A DNA stretch of 64,000 bases from Kitagawia praeruptora (lineage: Eukaryota > Streptophyta > Magnoliopsida > Apiales > Apiaceae). Both the position numbers and the translations under genes were made by a program. Shown here piece by piece: positions 32,701 through 42,269 of the stretch. The stretch is from positions 49,088,001-49,152,000 of the forward strand of contig CM075346.1 of assembly GCA_037693485.1 (NCBI GenBank), written 5' to 3'. The notes beneath the pieces are model-generated. The model made no database searches. It saw nothing but the letters and a program-made list of their open reading frames with translations, and had not been told where the DNA came from. The stretch's first letter is position 1. Each line of letters begins with the position of its first letter.

Positions 32701-34730
32701 CCACCAATGTAAAAGCATTAAGGGGTTTCCTAGGGTTAACAGGCTACTACAGGAGGTTCGTTAAGGGGTATGGTGTGGTAAGCAAACCCTTAACACAGTT
32801 ACTGAAAAAGGGGGCCTTTCACTGGAATGCAGAAGCAGATAAGGCTTTTGAAGAACTAAAGAAATTGATGAGCTCAACTCCTGTTCTTGCCATGCCTGAT
32901 TTCCAGAAGGAATTCATAGTAGAAACGGATGCTTGCAAGGGTGGAATAGGTGCAGTACTGATGCAAGACAGTAGACCAATAGCCTATTTAAGTAAAGCTT
33001 TGAGCCCTAAGCACATGGGCATGTCTACTTATGAAAAAGAAATGTTGGCAGTTATTATGGCTATTCAGAAATGGAGGGCATATCTCCTTGGTCAACATTT
33101 TATCATCAAAACGGATCATGAAGCAATCAAGTACATTATTGAACAAAAGATATCTACCAGTCTACAGCAAAAATGGGTCTCAAAACTGCTTGGCTTTGAC
33201 TACTCAGTAATGTACAAGAGAGGCAAGGAGAATCTTGCAGCAGATGCCCTATCAAGAATTCATGATGGAGAAAATGAGTGCTCTGCTATAACAGCTTGGA
33301 AACCTCTGTGGAAGGAGGAGTTGCAGAACAGCATTGTGGGAGATAAAGATGCCCAGGAAATAATTGCTAATTTAGCAGTTACTGGCACCAATGAAGAAGG
33401 ATACTCATTAGCTAATGGGGAACTCAGAAGGAATGGTAGGTATTTTGTGGGATCTGGTGGACAGCTAAGAGAGAAAATCTGTGAAAATATACATGGCAGT
33501 ATGGAGGGAGGCCATTCAGGTATTGCAGCTAGTATAAAAAGAGCAGAGTCACTCTTCTATTGGCCAGGTTTAAGGAAGGATTTCACATCATTTATCAAGG
33601 AGTGTGACACCTGTCAGAGGAATAAGGCAGAGCATGTTCTCAATCCTGGTTTACTACAACCAATCCCTATACCAGAAAGGGCCTGGGAGGTCATGTCAAT
33701 GGATTTTATAGAGGGTTTGCCCAAGTCTATGGGGAGGGACTCAATATTAGTCATAGTTGACAAACTCACAAAATATTGTCATCTAATTGCCCTAACACAC
33801 CCTTTCTCTGCTCATAAGGTAGCTCAAGAAGTGCTCAACCAGGTTGTGAAGCTACATGGTGTTCCCACAGCAATCATCTCTGATAGAGACCCAATTTTTG
33901 TGAGTTCATTCTGGCAGGAATTACTCAAATGTATGGGGTCAACTACTAGGCTAACAACTGCATATCACCCTCAATCTGATGGTCAAACAGAGAGGGTGAA
34001 TCAATGCATAGAGATGTATTTAAGGTGCATGACAGGTCATAAGCCATCCAAGTGGGCTGAATGGATACCTATGGCTGAGTGGTGGTATAATACCTCCTAT
34101 CATACATCGGCAGGAATGTCTCCCTTTCAGGCACTATATGGTCAACCACCATTGTCCATAAATTATCACACTGCAAAATGTGAGGACCCTACTGTGTTGC
34201 AGTTTGCTAAAGACAGGGTGAAGGTGCAACAGTTACTCAAGGATAATCTCATTAAGGCACAAGAAAGGATGAAGATCTATGCTGACAAGAAAAGGAGTGA
34301 TAGGGAATTTAAGGTGGGAGATGAAGTGTTTCTGAGGCTGCAACCCTACAGACAGATGTCAGTAAATGCAAGGAAGAATCAGAAATTGTCTGCAAAATAT
34401 TATGGACCATACTCAGTAACCAAGAGAATTGGGAAGGTAGCTTATCAGATTGATCTACCTAAGGAAGCAAGAATTCACAATGTGTTTCATGTCTCTCAAC
34501 TAAAGCTCAGAATTGGCAAGAAGAAGGCTGTGCAAACTACTCTACCAGGTGTGGATGAAGAAGGTGAACTCGAGTTAAAGCCTGCAAAAATTTTGGAGAG
34601 AAGAATGATCAAGAAGGGTAATGCAGCTGCCGTGAAGGTCTTGGTGCAGTGGGAAAATGGTAGTGAGGATGAGGCTACCTGGGAAGATTGGACTACTCTG
34701 CATGCTAAGTTTCCAGAATTTAACCCTTGA
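29790..34730 (+). CDS. Gag-Pol polyprotein with chromodomain, intact
   Basis: ATG 29790 lies 29 bp after the primer site and the frame is open to TGA 34730. Domains by approximate residue: N-terminal coiled coil (1-80) and Pro/Thr-rich spacer; capsid-type retrotrans_gag (255-420, WVSKCNRYF, AEVWYRG); zinc knuckle-like CFHCDEKYTPGHEC (474); aspartic protease ILVDSGSTSNFIS (561); RT with KLDLRSGYHQIRV (835), MPFGLTNAPASFQ and FFDDILIYS (899, the YXDD-type box as FDDI); RNase H with ETDACKGGIGAVL (1045) and TDHEAI; integrase zinc finger (HGSMEGGH ... CDTCQRNK, 1235-1280); core Asp near 1301 (MDFIEG) and 1363 (SDRDPIF), Glu in DGQTERVN; GPY/F region (KYYGPYSV, 1533); chromodomain (VLVQWENGSEDEATWED, about 1598-1646). 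No lesion seen. Confidence 0.97.
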   Translation: MADKTTLQKQEKSITALETGMEALRLRVQQNQDLMTTKLSTMEEKLNAMSTAHEDIKKGVAELLKRDKQRETQLKGLEMGEGSSNQPPPRVSSAHGKLNTPPTHTQFGTINDSVIIDELGHFKGTNNNPTMNQEVVSEFIMRSKHLQENPQTPPHSLMPTFPHSTAAVHSLPHPTLPLTTTGSTPINPFTTAIPTSRLFPQNMNLQPVYTYASLPPFVPINTNPGPYPYNPQATSGSYIEGNYNRNHHFSTYKPPKVDFPKFEGKDPRNWVSKCNRYFLLNPSLDARAKVICAALYLEGEAEVWYRGIEEVRPNLTWGEFTELVCNRFSKSGYENLVGKFNKLSQKGGVEEYITQFEELRSHVMSQEGQHRESYYIDTFISGLKDELSQYLYNHRPSSLQEARNLARGQEYMLTVLDKRYKTNTSKATTFYSQKPAGLQTKELSGYGKPAGKNTLTESRRLSIAELNDKKAKGLCFHCDEKYTPGHECKKKKLFVMLSEQQNCEDDCEGEDLALIWEEEQDVAEKEKEADSTISLHALSGSKGSHTLKILGKIKNRNISILVDSGSTSNFISLGLVKQLHLTTSPCSPFQVVVANGEKINCQSTVDSLEWSMAGHSFNDKMSVIPLGGYDVVLGVEWMKTVSPVSFDFCQGQIIINWKGERLELYQEERGPSLKVEPTSDMNVKMHGEQVYFLVQVNAMEGQSKEAETTQEVKEVLEAYTDVFSSPVHLPPKRRHDHHIPIKAGSQPVSANPYRCPYFQKEEIEKVIKEMLSNGIIRHSTSPYASPVLLVKKKDNSWRMVVDYRALNSITIKNKYPIPIIEELLAELKGSKIFTKLDLRSGYHQIRVNDSDVYKTAFKTHQGHYEFLVMPFGLTNAPASFQALMNEIFSDQLRRFVLVFFDDILIYSKDEKEHLQHLKAVLEILRSHQLFVKKSKCSFSTRQVEYLGHIISEEGVSADQAKIQAMTDWPRPTNVKALRGFLGLTGYYRRFVKGYGVVSKPLTQLLKKGAFHWNAEADKAFEELKKLMSSTPVLAMPDFQKEFIVETDACKGGIGAVLMQDSRPIAYLSKALSPKHMGMSTYEKEMLAVIMAIQKWRAYLLGQHFIIKTDHEAIKYIIEQKISTSLQQKWVSKLLGFDYSVMYKRGKENLAADALSRIHDGENECSAITAWKPLWKEELQNSIVGDKDAQEIIANLAVTGTNEEGYSLANGELRRNGRYFVGSGGQLREKICENIHGSMEGGHSGIAASIKRAESLFYWPGLRKDFTSFIKECDTCQRNKAEHVLNPGLLQPIPIPERAWEVMSMDFIEGLPKSMGRDSILVIVDKLTKYCHLIALTHPFSAHKVAQEVLNQVVKLHGVPTAIISDRDPIFVSSFWQELLKCMGSTTRLTTAYHPQSDGQTERVNQCIEMYLRCMTGHKPSKWAEWIPMAEWWYNTSYHTSAGMSPFQALYGQPPLSINYHTAKCEDPTVLQFAKDRVKVQQLLKDNLIKAQERMKIYADKKRSDREFKVGDEVFLRLQPYRQMSVNARKNQKLSAKYYGPYSVTKRIGKVAYQIDLPKEARIHNVFHVSQLKLRIGKKKAVQTTLPGVDEEGELELKPAKILERRMIKKGNAAAVKVLVQWENGSEDEATWEDWTTLHAKFPEFNP

Positions 34731-34746
34731 GGACAAGGGTGTTGAT

Positions 34747-34760
34747 AAGAGGGAGGGAGT
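34747..34760 (+). promoter_or_regulatory. Polypurine tract of the Reina-like element
   Basis: AAGAGGGAGGGAGT immediately before the 3' LTR, 16 bp after the gag-pol stop. Primes plus-strand DNA synthesis. Confidence 0.9.
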
Positions 34761-35060
34761 TGTCATGATTTCTCAGTATTGGTAATATTTAAATAAATTA
34801 GTTCAGTTGACAATTGGGCCAGGTGGCAGTCTAGTGTCATCTAGGTGGATATTTGAATTATTGTAGTAACTGTTATTTGAAAGTTAGGACCACTAGTATA
34901 GGTGGCAAGACTGTATTGGCAGCTTAACAAACTGTCCTATATAACCATTACTTGGGGAATGAGAATGTCATGTGATTGGTGAAATTAATCGTTTATTTCT
35001 GTCTTTTACTTTTCTGTCTTTACTTCCTGTTTTCTTGTTTATTCACCCTAAGTGGTGACA
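34761..35060 (+). repeat. 3' LTR of the Reina-like element
   Basis: 300 bp, the same as 29447-29746 apart from one T-to-G change by eye near 34992. Followed by the GAGGA duplication. Confidence 0.96.
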
Positions 35061-35065
35061 GAGGA
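35061..35065. repeat. Target-site duplication GAGGA (right)
   Basis: Exact repeat of 29442-29446. Confidence 0.95.
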
Positions 35066-35980
35066 ACAACATCAGCCACCGGCTCGCCGGAGCTCATCGC
35101 CGGCAGCGGTGGTTACTCGGTAAAACAGCCCCATTCGGGGTCTGTTACCTTCCACCACTACAAACCCGCCGTTTATGGCCACCAGGAGCATGACCCAGTC
35201 CTCAGATACAAGAATCGGAGCCCCAGGTCTGATGCATGTCAAAAAAACGAACCCACAAAATGTATATATATGTACACAGCTTGATGTAGACTTGAAGATA
35301 TACATATATAACTAATAAACATGACATAGCTGAATTAAAACAGGAGTTTCAAAGATTGTTTACTGGAAAGAATCGAAGAAGAGAGAGAGATTGATTCTGC
35401 AGAGAGAGAAGAAGATGATAAAGTGAGGAAGAATGAAGTGGGCGGTGGAGGTATACACTGCCAGGGGTAGTTTGGTCTTTTGGCCATTTCTGAAATTTCT
35501 TTTCCCTAAAAAGCTATTTTAATCACTTTTAAACTAGAAGCATCCCCATATTTTTAAAATAATATTTGGATCAAAAATGAATTTTATACGAATTTTCGAA
35601 TTAAAGGCTCTTTAAAAGAAATAATGTTTTTTTAAAATCATTTTAAAATATCAACACACCCAATTAAATACTCCAACTATTTTAGAAATTAAATCATATC
35701 ACAAATATGATAATTCAAAAGATTTCATAATTTAAAACAACTCCAATGATTTTATATGGTTTTTGGAAGATTAAAAATGCACTTTAAAAATAATTTTAAT
35801 GCTCTAAAATACAAATAAAATTCCACGAACATATGCGACACATACCAATCATCACATAATCACATAAACATGATTTCACATCAATCTTGACTTCACAAAA
35901 TATCCATAGCACATACTTTCACCTTTAATAATTAAATACACATTTAAAAATCGCGAAAAATTCTAGGTCGTTATATATAT

Positions 35981-36704
35981 ATATACTACCAGCGCACACA
36001 GCTCTTAGAGGGAAGAGGGGAGGAGAGATTTTTGCGAGGGAGGAGAGCGAGAGATTCTTGAGAGAATTTGAGAGAGAGAGAGAGATGAGAGATTGAGAAT
36101 TTGGGAGAGTTTAGGAGAGAGTTCTAGAACTCGGTAGAGCCGACTGAAAAACAGGGGAGGATTAGCAATTTAGGGATTAGGGTTAAAGGCATTTTGGGAA
36201 TTTTGTAGGAATTTTCTATTTAAAACACTTAAAAATCCATTTGATAAAATAGAAAACAAATGGGTAGTATTTGAGAAAAATCACAAAATTATCTTTAAAA
36301 TGTAGAAAGTATTATCTATCTCCCCATATTTTTAAAATATTTTTAGGATCAAAAATGAATTTAATAAGAATTTTACAAGTTTTGATCTTTTAAATACCAA
36401 AACTCTATAAATTATTTTAAAATACCAAAACACCCAAATTAATACACCCAATAATTTTAAAAACTAAATAATATTATAAAGATGATATTACAAAAGATTT
36501 TGTGATTTTTAAATACTCCGATGATTTTATAAGATTTTTCGAAGATCAATAATGTTTGATTTAAATAGATTTTAATCATAAAAATTCAAATAAAATACCA
36601 GATTCACATTTCACAGATCAATCACCATATAACATCTAAACATGATGTCACATATATTCAATCATAAAAAAAAATTCACACCATATAATCCACATTTAAT
36701 ATTA

Positions 36705-36736
<32 letters not shown>

Positions 36737-36761
36737 GTACGATATTTTCTAGGGCGTTATA
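35981..36761 (-). repeat. Chromovirus-type LTR A, terminal part (part 3)
   Basis: Resumes after LTR B. Begins with GA-rich sequence (GAGAGAGAGAGAGAG near 36070), like the purine/pyrimidine tract of LTR C near 26130. From 36330 on it aligns with the ends of LTRs B and C. It ends CTAGGGCGTTATA at 36761, which on the minus strand is the LTR start with TG decayed to TA. The polypurine tract follows directly, so this is a 3' LTR and not a solo one. An AAT microsatellite interrupts it at 36704-36736. Confidence 0.75.
36704..36736. repeat. AAT microsatellite
   Basis: About eleven uninterrupted AAT units near the end of LTR A. Confidence 0.9.
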
Positions 36762-36774
36762 TCCTTCCCCCCTT
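36762..36774 (-). promoter_or_regulatory. Polypurine tract of the decayed chromovirus
   Basis: The minus strand reads AAGGGGGGAAGGA immediately before the LTR. It is preceded by GAATCCTATT and GAGGACAGAATCC, close to the GAGGACGAAAT...AAGGGGGG layout at the end of Tekay-type pol genes. This shows that LTR A, and by homology B and C, run on the minus strand. Confidence 0.8.
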
Positions 36775-36870
36775 AATAGGATTCTGTCCTCAGAATCCAC
36801 CATAAGAAATCATATGACGGTATTCCCTAACATTTCTCTTTCAATTTCCAAGTCATTTCTTTCATTCTAG
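36775..36870 (-). pseudogene. Remnant of the chromovirus pol C-terminus
   Basis: On the minus strand, MTWKLKEK near 36856 sits where Tekay-type chromodomain proteins have an ATWE...EM motif, followed by a stop, a shifted frame and the GAGGACAGAATCC just before the polypurine tract. The identification rests mostly on position next to the tract. Homology is lost upstream of 36870. Confidence 0.4.
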
Positions 36871-37363
36871 AAGTCCTTTATATCTCGCTAGGCTCGTCCT
36901 GTAAGCCCGTAAATTCCAACATAAACCTTTGGTTTACATGTCTCGTTAATTCTAGATACTTATCAATCGCACGTGACAATCCCTTTCTACCGAAAATCGG
37001 ACATGACCTATTCGTATAATTGACTATGCCCTGTATGAATGCACCTCGATTACTAATCCAATCATCCATAAACAATTAATTCATATACAATACTAAAACA
37101 AAACCTGCCTTGACTCGCAGCAAATATATAAATAATTAAATCTTTAAAACAAAATCCACGCTACTAGGTCAATTGATAAAACTTCCACGCTCCTACTCAT
37201 AATTCAGATTGCCTCAGATAAACTCTGAGAAAAAGAATATCAAGAAATCCCTTAATCATTCTTGCTCCCCTTTCAACGTACAATGTTACTCGAGGATGGA
37301 ATAATTAGGAAACTTCTATTTATCCTTAATCCCATTATTTTACTGAGGCACCATTTACTTTAA

Positions 37364-37403
<40 letters not shown>

Positions 37404-38380
37404 GGAATACAAACTATCCCGAGGTTACAACCCTCCAATACCATTCATAAATTAAACTTTCAATCCAATTAAACTCTAACAATTCTAGCATCTGATAAAA
37501 TCAACACTTAACTTGACATACGTAAACCAAAGTATACTTCATCAATAATTAACTTAAAACCTTCAAAACTTATTTAAACTATGTACATTTTAATTCTAAC
37601 ATTTATCAACAACTGAATAACCGAAATATAATATTCCTAGCTGGTCCTTCAAAGTTTTCAATCTCTGTAGACGTCTTAGGCCTTTCCCGATTCATTACTG
37701 CTTCGTCTTCATGACATTCACTTCGGTATTTTCATCATATCCTGAAAATTATATTGCTTCTAATTCCGAAGCTCGTACTTAGAAATCTTGTACATGTTCT
37801 TCTTACATTGAAACCGATTACTCACCTGATAGTAAATAATTAACTGACTTTTTATCTCTGTCTAGTGATAATCATGGTAATTCATCAAGTCACATATCCG
37901 AGAAATCTTGACCACTGGAATTCTGCTTCACTTCAATTATCTCCTTATCGATATCTCCCACATATATAAAATGTCGTAAAATCTTAGTATAATAACCTCT
38001 TAGTCTGCGTAACCATTAAAACTCCTTTGTCCGCTTCTGGCCTCACAACACAACGTACATACCTCTTGAAAATCACCATTTCACCTTCTTGTCCTCACAC
38101 TTTGCATGTACTTAATAGTTAACTATACAATCCAGTCCTAACTCACACTTAGCACTTTTTAATTACCATTACATCCATACTCTTCATATTATCACTCATA
38201 ACCATATTGAACTTCTAGCTTCTAATTCCGTCACTTCTTACCAAACTATTCTTTCTACTTACCCTTATATCTTTCCATATTATCACATTACAATTGCAAT
38301 ATGCTTCCTTTCTAAATCTTACTTCCGACAATGGCGGTCTTGCTAGTCTCAATAATTCATATTCTTTGGGTAGCTATTCT
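36871..38380. other. Decayed repeat sequence without recognisable gene
   Basis: 36985-37140 resembles 24715-24840 of LTR C (CGGACATGACCTATTCG; then CTGCCTTGACTCGCAGCAAATA). 37220-37350 resembles 6630-6770 of LTR A (AAAAAGAATATCAAG, CAACGTACAATGTTACTCG, CCTTAATCCCATTATTTTAC). Pieces of the same LTR family are therefore jumbled here. 37640-38380 is AT-rich with no domain I can read on either strand. The 65-codon open frame at 36878-37075 is not convincing. Confidence 0.5.
37367..37399. repeat. AT microsatellite
   Basis: Uninterrupted AT dinucleotides, about sixteen units. Confidence 0.9.
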
Positions 38381-38513
38381 CACTACACCATAAATAGCCT
38401 GCTGTAACCCAAAAATTCTGTTACCCGGTGCTAAAATGTTACTATAGACCCATTTTCGGGCTAAGGTAACATAAATTATAAGTTACATATTTCGATGTTA
38501 CCTTAGGGTACCT

Positions 38514-38629
38514 AAGGTAACTTATTTCAACCCTAGGGTAACATGCCCTTTCAGTTACATTAGAGGTCTACAAGGTAACTTATTTCAACCCTAGGGTAAC
38601 ATGCCCTTTCAGTTACCTTAGAGGTCTAC
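38514..38629. repeat. 58-bp tandem duplication in CACTA subterminal region
   Basis: AAGGTAACTTATTTCAACCC... at 38514-38571 is repeated at 38572-38629 with one difference (TTACAT against TTACCT). The near identity means the duplication is recent compared with the rest of the element. Confidence 0.9.
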
Positions 38630-38971
38630 TGTAACATAAAAATGACATATTGCAACATAAATATTCGGTTACCTTAGAGTGCTTCAATTTTTTTAAAAAA
38701 GTGGGCCCCACCAGTGGGCCCCTATTTGGTATACCTATTGTAACACTTATTGTAGCTATAGTAACATTTTAACTAGTCTTGTAACACTCTATCAGGCTAA
38801 TGTAACACTTTACCAAAAAAAAAATTGAACATCACCTTTTTAAAAGTATACAATCCCAAAATACCATTCAACCACATAGAGATCCATCTCAACATCCAAA
38901 CAAACTAATCAATTCTGATTCAACATCTAAACAAAACAAACTAATCTAACATCCGAACTAGAAGATAGAAG

Positions 38972-39115
38972 CTAGTTAACATCCATAACATAAGTACTTT
39001 TATAGCCCAATCCATAACTGGAGGTTGTGCCTCTAGTAATAGGTGTACCATCATCAGCATCACTTGTAGCAATTGCACACAACTTCTCGACATCAACTGT
39101 GATACAGAACATCAT
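38972..39115 (-). pseudogene. Exon-like terminal fragment inside the outer CACTA element
   Basis: On the minus strand an acceptor-like TATGTGCAG precedes a 48-codon open stretch (MMFCITVDVEKLCAIA ... GLGYKSTYV) ending in TAG at 38974-38972. It looks like the last exon of a captured gene. I do not recognise the protein. It probably belongs with the exon-like piece at 39384-39447. Confidence 0.35.
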
Positions 39116-39383
39116 CTGCACATAAGATGCGATAAAACTTGGATAAATAATTTAAGCAAGTGTCTGCATGCATGTTTTTCATTAACTGAATAAAGATATT
39201 GTATATTGGTGAAGTAAAAGAAATTATAACGTATAGGCATGCACTTACAATGATGCATCTAATGGGAAAACATGTGAAGCATATTGTTGTAACATAGCTA
39301 ACCTAAGCAAGTAGAAGCAGCAATAAGTTAACATGAAAACTCGGTAAGCAAAACAACATTAACAAATAATGAATTATAAGCAC

Positions 39384-39447
39384 CTCTTGTAGCTTCTTGC
39401 GTCGCCCTTTTGATTCTACAGGGAATCTCTGCAACATCAAGAAGAGC
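39384..39447 (-). pseudogene. Internal exon-like fragment inside the outer CACTA element
   Basis: On the minus strand TTAATGCAG, then 64 bp open ([20 protein letters not shown]), then GTGCTTATA. The intron-like AT-rich flanks and AG/GT borders suggest a captured exon. The product is not recognised. Confidence 0.35.
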
Positions 39448-41949
39448 CTGCATTAAGATGAATTCATACATAAGGTAACATGAATAGAACATAGAACTCT
39501 CGCAGATATGACTTGTATAGGAAGGATAAATAATTGTCATCTTGTATTTTTTTGGGGGGCGGAGTTTTAGAAAAATATATTGTCAAGGTAATTAGCACTT
39601 CAATTAGATAGAGAATCTGATGCTTATAATTCCCAAAATAGAGCTTTAGATTTTCGAATATTTTAAGTGACAAGTTGATATAGATGCAAATTGCGGGAAA
39701 ATTTGGAAAACAAGTCACCTTCCACCATAAAGGAGAAAACCCAAGGCTGCAAACAATGAAACTCCTGCCAATGGATACATAATATATGTTATAAACAGCC
39801 TTGGTGTTAACACAATATCACGCAAGTATACGTGGTCACAATTAAGTTCGTTCCACAGAGATCTGGTTATGGTTCTATTCAGTTAATGCAACTATTCAAC
39901 AATGTATGGCTTTAATTAACTGCTAAGACAATAAACAAATATGGGTTTTAACTATCTAAATTAAACTAAGATGCAAATTAACAAACCAAGAATTAATTAA
40001 CGACTGAGATTTAAAACCGAATTACTTATAGGAGAATAAACATGGGACTCTAACTTCATTATCTACTTTGCCTAGAGTTGATGCCTTTAATCCATGCATG
40101 TGATGGTTTTGATATCTGATCAAACAACATGAAACAAGTATAGGTTACCTCTCGGTATGCGAATACCAAACTACTCATACATCCACAAAAGAGATAGAAG
40201 ATGAATAGACACCAATTATGCTTATACTACACCATAAACAGCCTACCGTAACATAAAACAAATGTTACAGCAGGTACAATATATGTTACCTTAGGCCCAT
40301 AAAGTAGCTAAGGTATCATTTTTCTGGTGATAGCTCTCAGCATGTTGCCTTAGGTATCTAAGGTAACATTTTTGATCCCTAAAGTAACATGCAGTTTTAT
40401 TTTACCAGAGCTTGCTATAGCAACATAATTTAGTTCTACGGTAACTTAATATATGTGTTACCTTAGAGGCCTAGTTTTTTTTAAAATAGTGGGACCCACA
40501 TTGGGGCCCACTCTAGGCCCCAATATGAATCCCACTGTTTGAGCCACTTTTGTTGGCAACATTGTTTGACCTAGTGCAACATTTTTTTTGTTAACTTATC
40601 TTTTATTTAGCAACATTTCCATTTGCTAATGCGACATCTTTACCAAAAAAACATTTAATATAAACTGCATATATATATATATATTATGCATTCCAAAATA
40701 TCCTGTTCATTCCAAATCTCCAACACATTAATTACATAATCAACATGATTAACCTAAAAAAAAACATAATCCACCAGCCACTACATAATCCAACTACAAG
40801 AAAACATTATAATTCACAATCCTAGAAATATTGGAGACTAGTTCATGATGATCATCTTGAGCACTAATAGTAGTAGATAGAGAAAATCATTCATCCCAAT
40901 GACAATTCTCTTGTCAAAGCTTCTTGTATGAACCTTATCCATTCTTGTTTTCCATCTCAGCCTTTTAGGAACTACAACTGTATTGACAAGTACATAAAAT
41001 GTCAAACAAAAAAATTACGGATAAAAAAAGTAATAGACAATGATACAAACAAAAACAGAGTACTTGTAACAAAGTCCAAATTAAATGAATAATGAAAAAC
41101 TGTGCAAGGTACAATGATATTAAAATACACATTCAAGATAAAAGCACTTGTATCTAATATGATTTAATAAAAGCAGGGAAGTATCTATTATCAAGCACTT
41201 GTATCTAAAATGCATTTAATAAAAGCACTGAACTAAACATTCAAGATAAAAGGTATTAAATATATAGTATAAATCTCATAACCATGTCATATAGGCATAA
41301 TATTACTACATGGACTACCAGGAATCCTAACTTGCAAAGTGCAATTAAAGATTCATTAATACATTAAACACATTCACTGGAACTTTTATAATTTATTAGA
41401 AGCCAAGGAACTCTGAATATTTATCAAGAAATAGGACAGGACTATTGAACAAGAAGTTATTTAAAGGTACGCATAATAAGAATTAAAAATTTACGCACAC
41501 GGTTTAAATAACATAATTTTTATCAATGACATAGGTCTTTTATCACTAATGAAAATCCTAACCATCATCTTTTATCATAATAATGATAAGGAAGTAGCAA
41601 GTTCTCGACTGCGCAAGTATCTATGTTGCAAAAACATAATAAGAAAATGGCCTACAGGCTACAATACAAAGAAGTTACTTGCAGATGGTAGGCTAGACTA
41701 AAAGAGACACCAAGTGTAGACCCATAAGCGGTAAGCCTAATCGTTGGTGGAAACTTCAATAGAGACTGGTTGAGCTGACACTGAAATGGGTGATAATGAA
41801 AAATCCAAAGTCAGGCCATAATTCTCAGAAAAACAAAAAAAACAAGTGGCAATCTTTAAAGTTGAAATGATAGTAAAGGCGGAATGTTACTAACAAAGAA
41901 GATTTTTTTCAAGTTAACCTTCATAATAATTTACAATGCCAACTGATGT

Positions 41950-42074
41950 ACATGTACATGGATACAAAATTCCAGCTTGGCAACAGTTTCCAATAATTTG
42001 ACCCTCCTAGAAAAATATGGGTTTGAGGTATCAGTAAGTTCCTCAAACATACTTATAAAAAGTTTAAAAATGTC
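41950..42074 (-). pseudogene. PDS5: PDS5-like sister-chromatid cohesion gene fragment
   Basis: On the minus strand an acceptor-like CTTGTGTGCAG is followed by DIFKLFISMFEELTDTS, then YFSRRVKLLETVAKL. Plant PDS5 proteins, HEAT-repeat partners of cohesin, have a DIF.L...F..L.D.....F.RRV.ILETVAK segment in their N-terminal third. Homology fades after about 40 residues, where the next exon would begin. Only this one exon is seen. The symbol rests on recalled family motifs without a search, so treat it as probable. Confidence 0.6.
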
Positions 42075-42163
42075 CTGCACACAAGATTTTGACATTAGAT
42101 TCCTAATTCTTTTGTTAGACATAGAGATTTAAAAAATAGAGACTTGGAAAAATTATTTAAGAC

Positions 42164-42269
42164 TTAGTCTGGGATTGTGACATTGATAGTTGCTCGGAGC
42201 ATATCAAGCTTATAAACGAAAGGAGAAGCAGAAGTCTTGCTTGGCTCGAACTTGCAGTCATCGCATGAA
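42164..42269 (-). pseudogene. Exon-like terminal fragment inside the CACTA element
   Basis: On the minus strand an acceptor-like TGCGTTGTAG precedes about 34 open codons (CDDCKFEPSKTSASPFVYKL ... INVTIP) ending in TAA. It lies upstream of the PDS5-like exon on this strand, so a terminal exon of a second captured gene is likely. I do not recognise it. Confidence 0.3.

Larger units (their letters stand above)
29447..35060 (+). mobile_element. Complete Reina-like chromovirus (Ty3/gypsy)
   Basis: A 5,614-bp element with 300-bp LTRs, GAGGA target duplication, iMet primer site, one unbroken gag-pol frame of 1,646 codons ending in a chromodomain, and a polypurine tract. The short LTRs, compact size and single ORF with C-terminal chromodomain fit the Reina clade of plant chromoviruses. 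The LTRs differ at one base by eye (CTTTTA at 29672 region against CGTTTA near 34992), which points to insertion well under half a million years ago. Every part needed for transposition is visible, so it may still be active. It lies within LTR B. Confidence 0.96.
21564..35975 (-). mobile_element. Tekay-like chromovirus LTR B, split by four insertions
   Basis: Begins TGTGACGCCCCC at 21564 and ends AGGTCGTTATA at 35975, with TATAT on both sides (21559-21563 and 35976-35980) as a possible target duplication. On the minus strand this is a degenerate TATAACG...GGGCGTCACA LTR. Removing LTR C, the Reina-like element and two MITEs with their duplications leaves about 3.5 kb. Its last 430 bp (35540-35975) align with the ends of LTR C (26980-27436) and LTR A (36330-36761), for example GGATCAAAAATGAATT. 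No internal region follows, so it appears to be a solo LTR. The AT-rich flanks make the duplication less decisive than for LTR C. Confidence 0.7.
38381..39804. mobile_element. CACTA transposon end (outer, truncated)
   Basis: Starts CACTACACCATAAATAGCCT and is followed by many GGTAACAT/TTACCTTAG words in both orientations up to 38820, the subterminal repeats expected of CACTA elements. The second CACTA element at 40225 has the same end (TACTACACCATAAACAGCCT) and the same repeats, so they are one family. No matching right end or three-base duplication was found: it is cut at 39804 by the Athila-like LTR and may be truncated. Two exon-like pieces lie in its interior (38972-39115 and 39384-39447). 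Confidence 0.65.

Noticed and set aside
35072..35305. Pair of overlapping open frames after the Reina-like element
   Set aside because: They lie in the GC-rich part of LTR B, are frameless relative to LTRs A and C, and have no domain.
36878..37075. 65-codon minus-strand open frame as part of the chromovirus pol
   Set aside because: The sequence partly aligns with LTR C rather than with coding sequence, and no pol motif is present.
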